Notes: generated by a model from the letters alone, not told the origin. A stretch of DNA of 14,845 nucleotides from Armatimonadota bacterium (GCA_018056145.1 JAGPGE010000045.1:1-14845), one strand, 5' to 3'; counted from the stretch's first letter, positions 7,258 to 14,308 are shown. Numbers and translations are program-made.

Positions 7258-8690
7258 TCCGGGCCTCCAGGCGGCGCCTCAGTGGTCAGCCCGTGCTCGG
7301 TCTTCTCCCAGTAATGGGGCTTGACGATCAGCTGCGCGGCGGCCTTGTATGCCGCCCAACTCATCATGAGCCAGTACAAGGGCGTCAACAGCGTGTGCTT
7401 CACCAGGTCGTAGTACCCCCGGTTCATGCATCCCGCCACATTCAGGTACACAAACACAAAGTTGCCCAGGAGCAGGCAGAAGACACCGGGGACGTAGATC
7501 GCCGTAGGGAACATGGCGTTGATCGTCGGCGACTGGGTGATGAGCCAGACCCCGGTGAGCAGCCAGTAGATGGGGTTAGCCAAAAAGGACACGATGGACC
7601 CGCCCACGGTCATCTGGAAGCTGAACCAGCCCGGCAGGCCCAGTTGCCGCACCAACCGCAATGGGCGCCGCATGTGTACCAGGTAGGTCTGGATGTACCC
7701 TTTTACCCAGCGTGAGCGCTGCCGCAGCCAGCTGAAGAAGTTGGCGTTCGCCTCCTCCCACGTGGTGCTGTCGATCATCTGTGTGATATACCCGTGCTTG
7801 AACAAACGGACCCCGAGGTCGCAGTCTTCGGTCACGTTGAAGGGGTCCCAGCCGCCCAGTTCCTGCAGCGCCGCGACCCGGAAGTGGTTGGAGGTGCCGC
7901 CCAGTGGAATCGGTGCGCGCGAAGCCGTCAGTCCGGGCAGGAACAGGTCGAACCAGACCGAGTACTCGGCGGTGAACCACCGGGTCTGCAGGTTCTGGCG
8001 GGGGTTGAAGTAGTTGAGTTTCGCCTGAAGGCAGACCACGCTTGGGGGCAGGTTGCGGAAAGCGCAGGCTGCTTTCCTGAGTTGGTCCCGCTCCGGCACG
8101 TCCTCGGCGTCGTAGATTACCAGCAGGTCGGTATTGCACAGCGCGAGGCCGTAATTGCAGGCCTTGGGTTTGGTGCGCGGGTAACTCTCCGGGACGACCA
8201 CCCGCCGGAACTGGGGCGGCAGGTCCATGGCCTGCGCCGCGTCCACCGTCTCCCGGTCGTCTTCCTCAAGAAGCAGCTGGATCTCCAGCTTGTCGGCCGG
8301 GTAATCCAGTTCGCACAGGCCCCTGACCAGCTTGGGCAGGACGGCGGCTTCGCGGAACAGAGGGATGAGGATCGTGTACGTTGGCAGGTCTTCGTCCGGG
8401 ACAGCCGCCATCTGTTCGGGGCTGACCATGATCGCCGCCTGCCGGCCCAGAGAGCGCCAGACCAGGTAGAACTTGTACCCGGACTGCAGGACGTAGAAGA
8501 GAACGAAGAAGGCGTTGATGACGATGAGGGTGGGCAGGAGGGCGAAGATCAAGCCGGCCACGACTGCAATGAACAGCGCCGCCAGCGCGGTCTTCTGAGC
8601 CGCGGTGAAGGTGATGTTCGCGCATTCCTCGGGACGCTCGTGGAGTACGCGCAGCGGGTCGATGTATCGGTCGGCTTGTGCCTGTGGCAA
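7254..8690 (-). CDS. Processive family 2 glycosyltransferase (cellulose-synthase-like)
   Basis: A 478-aa inner-membrane GT2 enzyme. Two membrane helices lie near residues 29-73, followed by the GT-A catalytic domain and several C-terminal helices (about 355-460). The canonical motifs of processive beta-glycosyltransferases are present: EEDD (142-145), DAED (194-197), TED (287-289, catalytic base) and QRSRW (324-328). It should polymerise or transfer a nucleotide-sugar-derived beta-linked sugar across the membrane, like cellulose or poly-GlcNAc synthase relatives. No PilZ domain is present. The start is uncertain: the frame stays open far upstream through repeat DNA, but that part looks non-coding, and no ATG precedes the first helix. 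TTG at 8690, 6 nt after a GGGGGA, is the best candidate. The gene overlaps the downstream membrane protein gene by 4 nt. Confidence 0.88.
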   Translation of the reverse strand: MPQAQADRYIDPLRVLHERPEECANITFTAAQKTALAALFIAVVAGLIFALLPTLIVINAFFVLFYVLQSGYKFYLVWRSLGRQAAIMVSPEQMAAVPDEDLPTYTILIPLFREAAVLPKLVRGLCELDYPADKLEIQLLLEEDDRETVDAAQAMDLPPQFRRVVVPESYPRTKPKACNYGLALCNTDLLVIYDAEDVPERDQLRKAACAFRNLPPSVVCLQAKLNYFNPRQNLQTRWFTAEYSVWFDLFLPGLTASRAPIPLGGTSNHFRVAALQELGGWDPFNVTEDCDLGVRLFKHGYITQMIDSTTWEEANANFFSWLRQRSRWVKGYIQTYLVHMRRPLRLVRQLGLPGWFSFQMTVGGSIVSFLANPIYWLLTGVWLITQSPTINAMFPTAIYVPGVFCLLLGNFVFVYLNVAGCMNRGYYDLVKHTLLTPLYWLMMSWAAYKAAAQLIVKPHYWEKTEHGLTTEAPPGGPE

Positions 8691-8785
8691 GGGTGATCCC
8701 CCAGCGTGAGCAAGAGCGCGGCAATCAGGGCGACCCCGCCACGAGCCACCTAGAGAACGGACTACCAGACCCACGACAACGCGCG

Positions 8786-8931
8786 AGGCCGTTCGAACAT
8801 AGCGCGTGGGGCGGGTGTCCCGCCCGCCGGCCTTTCGAGCACACCCGCGTGGGGCGGGCGTCCCGCCGGCCGGCCCTTCGAACACTCCCGCGTGGGGCGG
8901 GCGTCCCGCACGACGGCCGTTCATCGGTCGC
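8786..8931. repeat. Three 43-bp tandem repeats with palindromic core
   Basis: Units start at 8803, 8846 and 8889 with an exact 43-bp period, each beginning CGCGTGGGGCGGG. Units 1 and 2 differ at five positions. Unit 3 matches unit 2 over its first 21 bases and then decays. A partial unit (AGGCCGTTCGAACA) lies at 8786-8799. Each unit carries a hairpin core (GGCGGG, a 3-nt loop, CCCGCC; in unit 3 the right arm is broken) and units 1 and 2 carry a TTCGAA or TTCGAG block. The array lies in the 257-bp gap between the exported-protein gene and the GT2 gene. It gives long open frames in several frames, which I take as repeat artefacts. The rest of the gap shows nothing recognisable. Confidence 0.85.
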
Positions 8932-8947
8932 TGTGCGTGCCCCGCGA

Positions 8948-9625
8948 TCAGTTCAGCGGCTTGCCCAGGGCCTTCAGCGAGAACGCGCAGATATTGTAGA
9001 TCAGCCGCAGGCCGTCCGATCGGTTCGAGTCGAGCCAGCCATCGAAGACAGTGTCGTGAGGCCTGGATGAGCGTGATCGCACCGACGGGCAGATAATGAT
9101 GACGCCTTCGTCGATGGGCCAGACGGCCAGAACCACATGGTCGTCGCGGTTCCATTCGGTCAGCAGTGCCTGGGCCCCGGTGGGAAGCCCGCGCATGTAC
9201 GCGAAGGTGTCGCCGGCTTCAATCAAGCTGACGCCTTCGAGCAGCGGGTGGTTCTGTGCGCCCTTGGCGACGACCGCCGACTCCACGCTGCCGCCGACCG
9301 AAGCGTACGGGCCGATTGCACGGGCAAGATGGGCCTCGATCCACGCCACATTCCCGTTCGCCACCCATTTCTGCACGTTCTGGATAGCGCCGAATGTCCA
9401 GTCGCGCGGGTGACCAGTCAGCCAGGCAATTCGGCCGTTCTGCAGGCGAAGGTTCTCGGCACTGGCTGCCCTGTTGGTCAGCCGCAGGGCTTTGGTGCGG
9501 ACGGCCATCATGCTCCGGTACGACGGGCCGTCCGGGGCACCGAATCCTGCCGCTGACGCATGCAGCGGAACAAACAGCACTGCAAGCGCGCACGCGGCGC
9601 AGAGCACCACGTTCTTCCGGGTCAT
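8948..9625 (-). CDS. Exported protein of unknown function
   Basis: A 225-aa protein with a clear Sec signal peptide: positive MTRKN, a hydrophobic core to about residue 20, and a probable cut after HASA near residue 24. I do not recognise the mature part with certainty. The pattern of HPLLEGVSLIEAGDTFAYM, ALLTEW, VVLAVWPIDEGVIIICP and a final LIYNICAF resembles the end of ThuA/glutamine-amidotransferase-like domains, where a potential ligand pocket is built from such segments; this is a weak analogy. The ATG at 9625 is preferred over a TTG at 9679 because it begins the signal peptide and has GAGGTGG upstream. It lies 54 nt after the PpiC-type gene and is very probably co-transcribed with it, so it may be a client or partner of that foldase. 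Confidence 0.75.
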   Translation of the reverse strand: MTRKNVVLCAACALAVLFVPLHASAAGFGAPDGPSYRSMMAVRTKALRLTNRAASAENLRLQNGRIAWLTGHPRDWTFGAIQNVQKWVANGNVAWIEAHLARAIGPYASVGGSVESAVVAKGAQNHPLLEGVSLIEAGDTFAYMRGLPTGAQALLTEWNRDDHVVLAVWPIDEGVIIICPSVRSRSSRPHDTVFDGWLDSNRSDGLRLIYNICAFSLKALGKPLN

Positions 9626-9679
9626 CACTCTTTCCCACCTCGTGAGTTCAGTGTGTGCTGCAATCCACGGCTCCGGCAA

Positions 9680-10945
9680 TCACTGGGCTTTCGTAACAGA
9701 CAACGCCTTGGTTGTGGGGTTCCATGAAACCGCATATCCAAGCGCCCCGAGCACGCTCGAAGCGGGGATGAATGTTGTCCCGTCCTTGATGACCGCCGGG
9801 GCGTCCAGTGGCTTGAACTCCTCGTTCGCAGTGAAGGTCTTTTCGCCCACCGAAATGCTAAGCGCGGTCTCGCCCAGCTTCACCTCGAGGATCTTGGGCA
9901 CCGGCCGCCAGTTGAGCGTGGCGCCGATCGCCTGCAGGACGCTCTTCGCGGGCACCATTGGCACGCCCCCCGAGGTAAGGAACGCCGGGGCGATCAGGCT
10001 GAGCTTGCGCCCGTCCAGGAACACCCGCACGCTGCCCAGTTCCGCATACTCCTTGTCCAGGTACGCCACCGGCGACCAAGCGATGTCGATCCTTGCCTTC
10101 GCAATGAGGCTCGCGACGTATGCTTCCGGATCCACGGCAGTGCCGGCCGCCTGCAGTGCCGCCCGGATCTGCTCCTTGACCGCGGCAAGTTCAACTGCGG
10201 CTCCCATCCGCCGGGCCTCAACCTTCACGATGTGGAACCGCCCGTTCAGCTCGAAGGGCTCGGTCATCTGGCCCTCTTCCAGGGCTTCCGCGAACTGCCA
10301 CAGGTCCGGGGCCGGTATCGTCTTCGCGGACACCCAGCCCAGGTCGCCGTCCTTCGCCGGAGCATCCTCGGCGGCAAAACGGCGCGCCGCAACCGCGAAG
10401 GGAGTGCCGTCGAGGATCGCCCGGTAGGCAACCACGGCATCGTCGGCGCTATTGGTCACGATGTGCATGACGTGAAGCTGGGTCTCGGTGCCGTACTCGG
10501 CCTTGTGCTCGTCGTAGTAGTCCTCGATGGCGTCGTCGGTCACGCCGGATGCATTTGCCAGGAGTGCCTCCAGCAGCATCTCCGTCTGCAGGTGTTCGCG
10601 GTACCCTTTGAGGGTGAAGCCCTGCTGCTGGATATGGGCAAGGAACGCGTCCTCGCCGGGGAACTTCGCCTGCTCGGCTTCCAGGCGCTCGGTCACCTGA
10701 TCGTGCGAGAGTCTCAGCCCCTGCTTCGCGGCTTCATCGGCGATGACCCGGCTGCGCACCACCGAATCCATGATGGCCCGCGCGAAGTGATTGCGGATCA
10801 CGTAATCCAGATAGGCCGGGGTGACGTTGAAATCGTTGATTGTGGCGAGGATCGGCGTTGCGGCGGGTGCGGGTGCGGGCTGAGAGAGGGCGGCAGGGGC
10901 AAGAAGAACGGCAAGGCTGAGAGCGAGGATGCATCGGACGCTCAC
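9680..10945 (-). CDS. Exported PpiC/SurA-type peptidyl-prolyl isomerase fused to a copper-amine-oxidase-N-like domain
   Basis: A 421-aa envelope protein. A signal peptide (about 1-21) precedes an Ala/Pro linker. Residues of about 35-150 are a SurA_N-like helical chaperone region. A PpiC rotamase domain spans about 155-245, with LHVMHIV at its start, FAVAARRFAAEDAPAKDGDLGWV in the middle (split here: the DGDLGW core is 199-204) and PFELNGRFHIVKV at its end. Residues of about 305-420 form a copper amine oxidase N-terminal-like module (PF07833 type) with two repeats: VFLDGRKL...VPAKSVLQAIGATLNW and PLDAPAVIKDGTTFIPASSVLGALG. The domain pair should fold or hold exported proteins and attach them to wall or surface components. 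The start is GTG at 10945 with GGGAGGG seven nt upstream. A strong promoter lies upstream, and the unknown exported gene follows. No lipobox is seen. Confidence 0.9.
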   Translation of the reverse strand: MSVRCILALSLAVLLAPAALSQPAPAPAATPILATINDFNVTPAYLDYVIRNHFARAIMDSVVRSRVIADEAAKQGLRLSHDQVTERLEAEQAKFPGEDAFLAHIQQQGFTLKGYREHLQTEMLLEALLANASGVTDDAIEDYYDEHKAEYGTETQLHVMHIVTNSADDAVVAYRAILDGTPFAVAARRFAAEDAPAKDGDLGWVSAKTIPAPDLWQFAEALEEGQMTEPFELNGRFHIVKVEARRMGAAVELAAVKEQIRAALQAAGTAVDPEAYVASLIAKARIDIAWSPVAYLDKEYAELGSVRVFLDGRKLSLIAPAFLTSGGVPMVPAKSVLQAIGATLNWRPVPKILEVKLGETALSISVGEKTFTANEEFKPLDAPAVIKDGTTFIPASSVLGALGYAVSWNPTTKALSVTKAQ

Positions 10946-11055
10946 GGCAAATCCCTCCCAGGGACGAAAGTCAGGCCGGGCGCGCCTTTGCAGCGCACCT
11001 CGGACGTCGTCGTGGAGCCGCGCATGAGGCCCGCGGAGGGCTCGATACGCAGGCG

Positions 11056-11085
11056 ATTATACGGGGCGGTTTGACGGCAAGTCAA
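11056..11085 (-). promoter_or_regulatory. Sigma-70-type promoter of the PpiC-type operon
   Basis: On the minus strand TTGACT (11085-11080) and a perfect TATAAT (11061-11056) are 18 nt apart. The predicted transcription start is near 11048, giving a leader of about 100 nt. The -35 box forms one arm of an inverted repeat, TTGAC (11071-11075), five bases, GTCAA (11081-11085), which could be an operator. The same -35 hexamer occurs in the FmdB promoter. Confidence 0.85.
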
Positions 11086-11122
11086 GGAAGGCAGGAGGTG
11101 TCCGGAGGCTGTCCGTCGAATT

Positions 11123-11145
11123 CCTGCCCGACCTAAAGAGGCAGG
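11123..11145. other. Hairpin in the leader of the aminotransferase gene
   Basis: CCTGCC (11123-11128) and GGCAGG (11140-11145) form a perfect 6-bp stem, extendable by two G-T pairs, around 11 nt. It lies 37 nt before the aminotransferase start. No T run follows. It may be a leader structure or chance; I found no clear plus-strand promoter in 11062-11182. Confidence 0.3.
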
Positions 11146-11182
11146 GGCGTCGTGCCCTATCCTGTCAGCAAGGAGATTAACA

Positions 11183-12454
11183 ATGTCTGAGAAGCTCGCA
11201 ATCGACGGCGGAATTCCCGTAACCACCGAGGCCTTCCCGCCATGGCCTTTCTTCACCGAGGATATGATCGAAGCGGCCATGGGCCCCCTTCGCAGCGGCA
11301 AGGTCAATTACTGGACCGGATCCATCGGCATGGAGTTTGAGCGCAAGTTCGCCGAGTGGGTGGGCTGCAAGTTCGGCATCTCCACGAGCAACGGCACCAG
11401 CGCGCTGCATACCGCGCTGGCGGGCCTTGGAGTCGGCCCCGGCGACGAGGTCATAACCCCCTCGTACACTTTCATCGCGTCCAGTTTCTGCATCCTGCAG
11501 GCTGGCGCGGTGCCGGTGTTCGCGGATGTGGACAGGGAAACCCACACGATCAGCCCCGAAGCCATCGAGGCCAACATCTCCTCGCGCACGAAGGCAATCG
11601 TTGCGGTTCATCTGTATGGCTGCATGTGCGATATGGACCCGATCATGGAGATCGCGAAGAAGCACGGGCTGTTCGTGGTAGAAGACTGCGCCCAGGCCCA
11701 CGGTGGTGTGTACAAAGGCAAGAAGGCGGGCTCAATCGGCCACTGCAATGCCTTCAGCTTCTGCCAGTCCAAGCACTTTACGACTGGCGGCGAAGGCGGC
11801 TGCACCGTGACCGACAACGAGGACGTGGCCTGGATCTGCCGCTCCTTCCGTGACCACGGGTACGATGTCTCTGAGCGCCTCCGCCTGCTGGAACTCGAGG
11901 AGAAGCTGCCGTACATCCACAACATGTGGGGCTTCAACTACCGCATGACCGAGATGCAGTCGGCAATCGGCCTCGAATGCCTGAAGATCATGGACAACTG
12001 GAACCTGGCCAACCGCCGGCGCAATGCGAAGATTCTGGACGCGGCGCTCAAGGACGAGCCGTACATCTGGCGCCTGCCCATCGACACCGAAGATCGGCAG
12101 AACGCGTACTGGCTGTACCCGATCATCCTGGACACGGACAAGCTGAGCGTGGACGGGCGGACGTTCTTCAAGGCGGTTGCCGCTGAGGGCGTCCCGGCGG
12201 GTCCGGTCCTGTGGCCTCAGTGCTACAAGGAGAAGGTATATCAGCAGCACAACGGTCCGACACACCTGAAGTACCCGTTCCGCGACCCGAACACCCGGTC
12301 GGAAGCAGTTGAGTACCGGCACGTCCACTGCGAGAACGCGGCGTGGGTAGAGGAACGCACTTTCTTCACTTGCGTGCACCCGACCTACGAAGTCGAGCAC
12401 ATGGAGCAGGTCGCGGAGGCGATCAAGAAGGTCGGCCGGGCGTATATGAAGTAG
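11183..12454 (+). CDS. DegT/DnrJ/EryC1/StrS-family PLP-dependent aminotransferase
   Basis: A 423-aa fold-type I aminotransferase of the sugar-aminotransferase (AHBA synthase-like) family. It would transfer an amino group, usually from glutamate, to a keto-sugar or keto-cyclitol in the cytoplasm. Signatures in order are NGTSALHTAL (70-79), GDEVITPSYTFIAS (87-100), VPVFADVD (110-117), VVEDCAQAHGG (165-175; Asp168 and Gln171 contact PLP) and FCQSKHFTTGGEGG (193-206), where Lys197 forms the Schiff base. NYRMTEMQSAIGL follows. Length and motif order are normal. ATG at 11183 has AAGGAG 7 nt upstream. It diverges from the PpiC operon. No sugar-nucleotide genes lie beside it, so the substrate is open; family members also include inosose aminotransferases. 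Confidence 0.93.
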   Translation: MSEKLAIDGGIPVTTEAFPPWPFFTEDMIEAAMGPLRSGKVNYWTGSIGMEFERKFAEWVGCKFGISTSNGTSALHTALAGLGVGPGDEVITPSYTFIASSFCILQAGAVPVFADVDRETHTISPEAIEANISSRTKAIVAVHLYGCMCDMDPIMEIAKKHGLFVVEDCAQAHGGVYKGKKAGSIGHCNAFSFCQSKHFTTGGEGGCTVTDNEDVAWICRSFRDHGYDVSERLRLLELEEKLPYIHNMWGFNYRMTEMQSAIGLECLKIMDNWNLANRRRNAKILDAALKDEPYIWRLPIDTEDRQNAYWLYPIILDTDKLSVDGRTFFKAVAAEGVPAGPVLWPQCYKEKVYQQHNGPTHLKYPFRDPNTRSEAVEYRHVHCENAAWVEERTFFTCVHPTYEVEHMEQVAEAIKKVGRAYMK

Positions 12455-12762
12455 GGGAGAGCGCGGCGGGAGACCAGACGGTCGCGTCCGTTTCGCTTCT
12501 TGGAGCGGGCTTGCCCGCGACGCCGTTTCCCGTCAGCTGTCGCCCCCTTCAGGGGCTCCTGGCAGTCGTGATGTGCCAGATTTCAGGGGCTGCATCCCCT
12601 CGGCTATAGGCGAACGGCCCCGTCGGGGCCTGACGGCGGGCTCCGAGGCCTGGTGACGGCGGAAGGCGGTTGCAGCCCTCCTCCTTCTGAACAAGGCCAA
12701 TGCCCGGCCCACGAACTTCGCCGGGCATGTGCTCAGGGTGGGGAAGAGGGTCGCCTGATACC
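12455..12762. repeat. Palindrome-rich non-coding spacer
   Basis: This 308-bp gap has no convincing gene but at least five short hairpins: GCGGGC-TT-GCCCGC (12505-12518), CCCC-TTCA-GGGG (12544-12555), AGGGG...CCCCT (12585-12600), GGCCCC-GTC-GGGGCC (12616-12630), and ATGCCCGGC...GCCGGGCAT (12700-12708 / 12720-12728). TGACGGCGG occurs twice (12631 and 12653). The pattern resembles REP-like interspersed elements that occur in high-GC Planctomycetota and Armatimonadota genomes. The first hairpin might end the aminotransferase transcript, but it lacks a T run. Open frames here look spurious. Confidence 0.7.
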
Positions 12763-13515
12763 ATGCCACACCCAACCTACCGGGGCATCCCGGTGAAAAG
12801 CCATCTGCAGAATCACGATAAGGTCGCCCAGGTCCTGGGCGACCTTATCGGTAGTGGCGCCGTGCTGGACCTCCCCGCCGGCCCCGGAGCAATGAGCCGC
12901 CGCCTCGCCGACGCGGGATATACCGTGCAGGCTGCCGATATTGCCCCCGGAGACTTCATCCCCTCAGACATCCCCTGCGTCCGCGCTGATCTCAACTCGA
13001 CACTGCCCTTCGACGATGGAGCCTTTGATGCAGCCGTCTGCGTCGAGGGCCTCGAGCATCTTGAGAATGTGCATCACGCCGTGCGGGAACTGTACCGGGT
13101 GCTGAAACCCGGCGGGTGGCTGGTGGTCAGCACCCCCAATGTCACCAGCGCAAGCTCAAGGCTGCGGTTCCTGCTCACGGGGTTCTTCAGTGTGGCCGAG
13201 AGGCCGGTGAATGAGGTCCATCCATCTCCCGGCGAGGGCCACATCGCTGTGCTGACCTATCCGCTGCTGCGGTTTGCATTGCGGCAGGCGGGCTTCGAAG
13301 TGCGGTGGGTGACGGGTTCAGTGCGGAGGAATGGGGGTGCGTGGTTCTACGCGCTCTGGCCGTGGGCGCGGATGATGACCGCCAAAGCCCTGTTCACTGA
13401 AGAACCGGACCCGCGACAACGCGAGATCAACCGAAGGATCGCACGGGAGATCCTATCCGCGGATCTCCTTCTTTCGCGGATACTCATCGTCGCGGCGCGC
13501 AAGCCGGATAACTGA
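12763..13515 (+). CDS. Class I SAM-dependent methyltransferase
   Basis: A 250-aa enzyme of the Methyltransf_11/UbiE-like Rossmann family, predicted cytoplasmic. SAM-binding motif I is VLDLPAGPG (34-42, with LPAGPG in place of the usual LGCGTG), the acidic motif II residue is near Asp59 (AADIAP), and motifs III and IV are FDAAVCVEGLEHLEN (88-102) and LKPGGWLVVSTPN (114-126). The C-terminal half holds the substrate region with HPSPGEGHIAVLT. The substrate is unknown; relatives act on small molecules, lipids or sugars. ATG at 12763 is chosen as the longest sensible start, although the GAAGAGGG before it is rather distant; GTG at 12793 is the alternative. Residues of about 18-30 are encoded by a perfect 35-bp palindrome. 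Confidence 0.85.
   Translation: MPHPTYRGIPVKSHLQNHDKVAQVLGDLIGSGAVLDLPAGPGAMSRRLADAGYTVQAADIAPGDFIPSDIPCVRADLNSTLPFDDGAFDAAVCVEGLEHLENVHHAVRELYRVLKPGGWLVVSTPNVTSASSRLRFLLTGFFSVAERPVNEVHPSPGEGHIAVLTYPLLRFALRQAGFEVRWVTGSVRRNGGAWFYALWPWARMMTAKALFTEEPDPRQREINRRIAREILSADLLLSRILIVAARKPDN
12816..12850. repeat. Perfect 35-bp palindrome inside the methyltransferase gene
   Basis: The arms CGATAAGGTCGCCCAGG (12816-12832) and the exact reverse complement (12834-12850) flank a single central T at 12833. In mRNA this gives a stem of at least 16 bp closed by a GUC loop, 53 nt into the coding sequence. It encodes residues His18 to Gly30 of the methyltransferase in normal reading frame. Confidence 0.95.
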
Positions 13516-13535
13516 CGAGCCACGCACCAGAAGCA

Positions 13536-13588
13536 TGGCACCGGGGAGCCTATCGCGCGGGGAGGCGACGGGCGGCACCCCGGTGCCA
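13536..13588. terminator. Possible bidirectional terminator or long inverted repeat
   Basis: A perfect 11-bp inverted repeat, TGGCACCGGGG (13536-13546) and CCCCGGTGCCA (13578-13588), spans 31 nt between the convergent methyltransferase and prepilin genes. Position favours a terminator, but neither side has a proper T run and the loop is long, so a REP-like element is equally possible. Confidence 0.45.
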
Positions 13589-13600
13589 GGGGGACGGAGC

Positions 13601-14302
13601 CTAACGCGTCTTCTGCCAGTAAGTGCTGTAGTGCTTCGCGTACGATTCCCACGATCCGCTCTTCTGCCATTTCACGTGGCCGTCACAGAACGACATGTTC
13701 GCGCCCTCATTATGAAGGCCGAAGTCCTGCCCGACGGTAAGTGAGCCACCTGCCACTTCGATGATCCCGGCGGGGCGCCCGTAGCAGTCATCGCCGCGGC
13801 TGCCGCCAGTGCCCATCGGGGTGGCGCACCAACGCGAGGCCCGGATGGCATCGAAGGTGAGAAGGGTCTGGGCCGGGTACGTGATCTGTGCTATGCGGTT
13901 GTCGAACGCTCCGCGGCCGCCGTTGCAGACGTACCGGTTCACGGCGTAGGAAGTGGTGATCGTGGTGCCCGCGTAATTGGCCGATGGGCCTGAGAGGGTG
14001 CTGTCATTGCCGCTGGGGCAGCGGAATATCTGCTCGTTCTTCACGTAGGGCTTGACCGCGTCAATCCAGAGGAAGAGCGGCCAGTCGGCAACCACGGCCT
14101 TGTAGTAGAAGCCCGGGAATGCCTCGTCGTAGTCCTGCGCGTACATCAGGATGCCCAGTGCGATCTGTTTCTGGTTCGATGAGCAACTCGCCTGTCGGGC
14201 TTTCTCTCTCGCGCGTGCGAAGACTGGAAACAGGATCGCTGCCAGGATCGCGATGATCGCGATGACGACCAGCAGCTCAATCAGGGTGAAGCCTCGTCGC
14301 AT
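13601..14302 (-). CDS. Type II/IV prepilin-like protein (DUF1559/H-X9-DG type)
   Basis: A 233-aa prepilin with a type III signal: MRRG, cleavage before the FTLIELLVV segment with Glu at +5, then a hydrophobic helix (about 5-25). The following FARAREKARQASCSSNQ stretch and LGILMYAQDYDEAFP are hallmarks of the very abundant Armatimonadota/Planctomycetota prepilin-like proteins. The C terminus has an H-x-x-G-A-N-M-S-F-x-D-G-H-V-K block (about 207-220), the H-X9-DG motif of the family. It should be processed by prepilin peptidase and assembled in a pseudopilus or surface fibre. ATG at 14302 has AGGAGGAG 6 nt upstream, which overrides longer frame extensions. It seems to be single, with no secretion genes adjacent, as is common for these paralogues. 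Confidence 0.93.
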   Translation of the reverse strand: MRRGFTLIELLVVIAIIAILAAILFPVFARAREKARQASCSSNQKQIALGILMYAQDYDEAFPGFYYKAVVADWPLFLWIDAVKPYVKNEQIFRCPSGNDSTLSGPSANYAGTTITTSYAVNRYVCNGGRGAFDNRIAQITYPAQTLLTFDAIRASRWCATPMGTGGSRGDDCYGRPAGIIEVAGGSLTVGQDFGLHNEGANMSFCDGHVKWQKSGSWESYAKHYSTYWQKTR

Positions 14303-14308
14303 GCGTAT

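Noticed and set aside
7794..8696. 300-aa plus-strand open frame opposite the GT2 gene
   Set aside because: The minus strand carries all GT2 motifs; the plus-strand frame is a high-GC antisense shadow. The same holds for plus-strand frames at 3918-4616, 9474-10427 and 10232-11074.
8549..8749. Minus-strand frame with a hydrophobic, signal-peptide-like start (66 aa)
   Set aside because: After about 17 residues it becomes a shifted-frame reading of the GT2 N terminus, with no family signature. A frameshifted remnant cannot be excluded but is not supported.
8786..8931. CRISPR array
   Set aside because: The 43-bp units are contiguous with no unique spacers, so this is a simple tandem repeat.
8691..9155. 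N-terminal extension of the GT2 frame by 155 residues
   Set aside because: The extension is antisense to the end of the exported-protein gene and runs through the 43-bp repeats; its Gly/Arg/Pro-rich composition comes from the repeat, not from a domain.
11732..12400. 222-aa minus-strand open frame opposite the aminotransferase
   Set aside because: The plus-strand protein has complete PLP-enzyme motifs and a good ribosome binding site; the antisense frame has neither.
13446..13468. 8-bp inverted repeat (GGAGATCC / GGATCTCC) followed by TTCTTTC, terminator-like
   Set aside because: It lies inside the methyltransferase coding sequence well before the stop, and an 8-bp repeat of this base composition is likely by chance.
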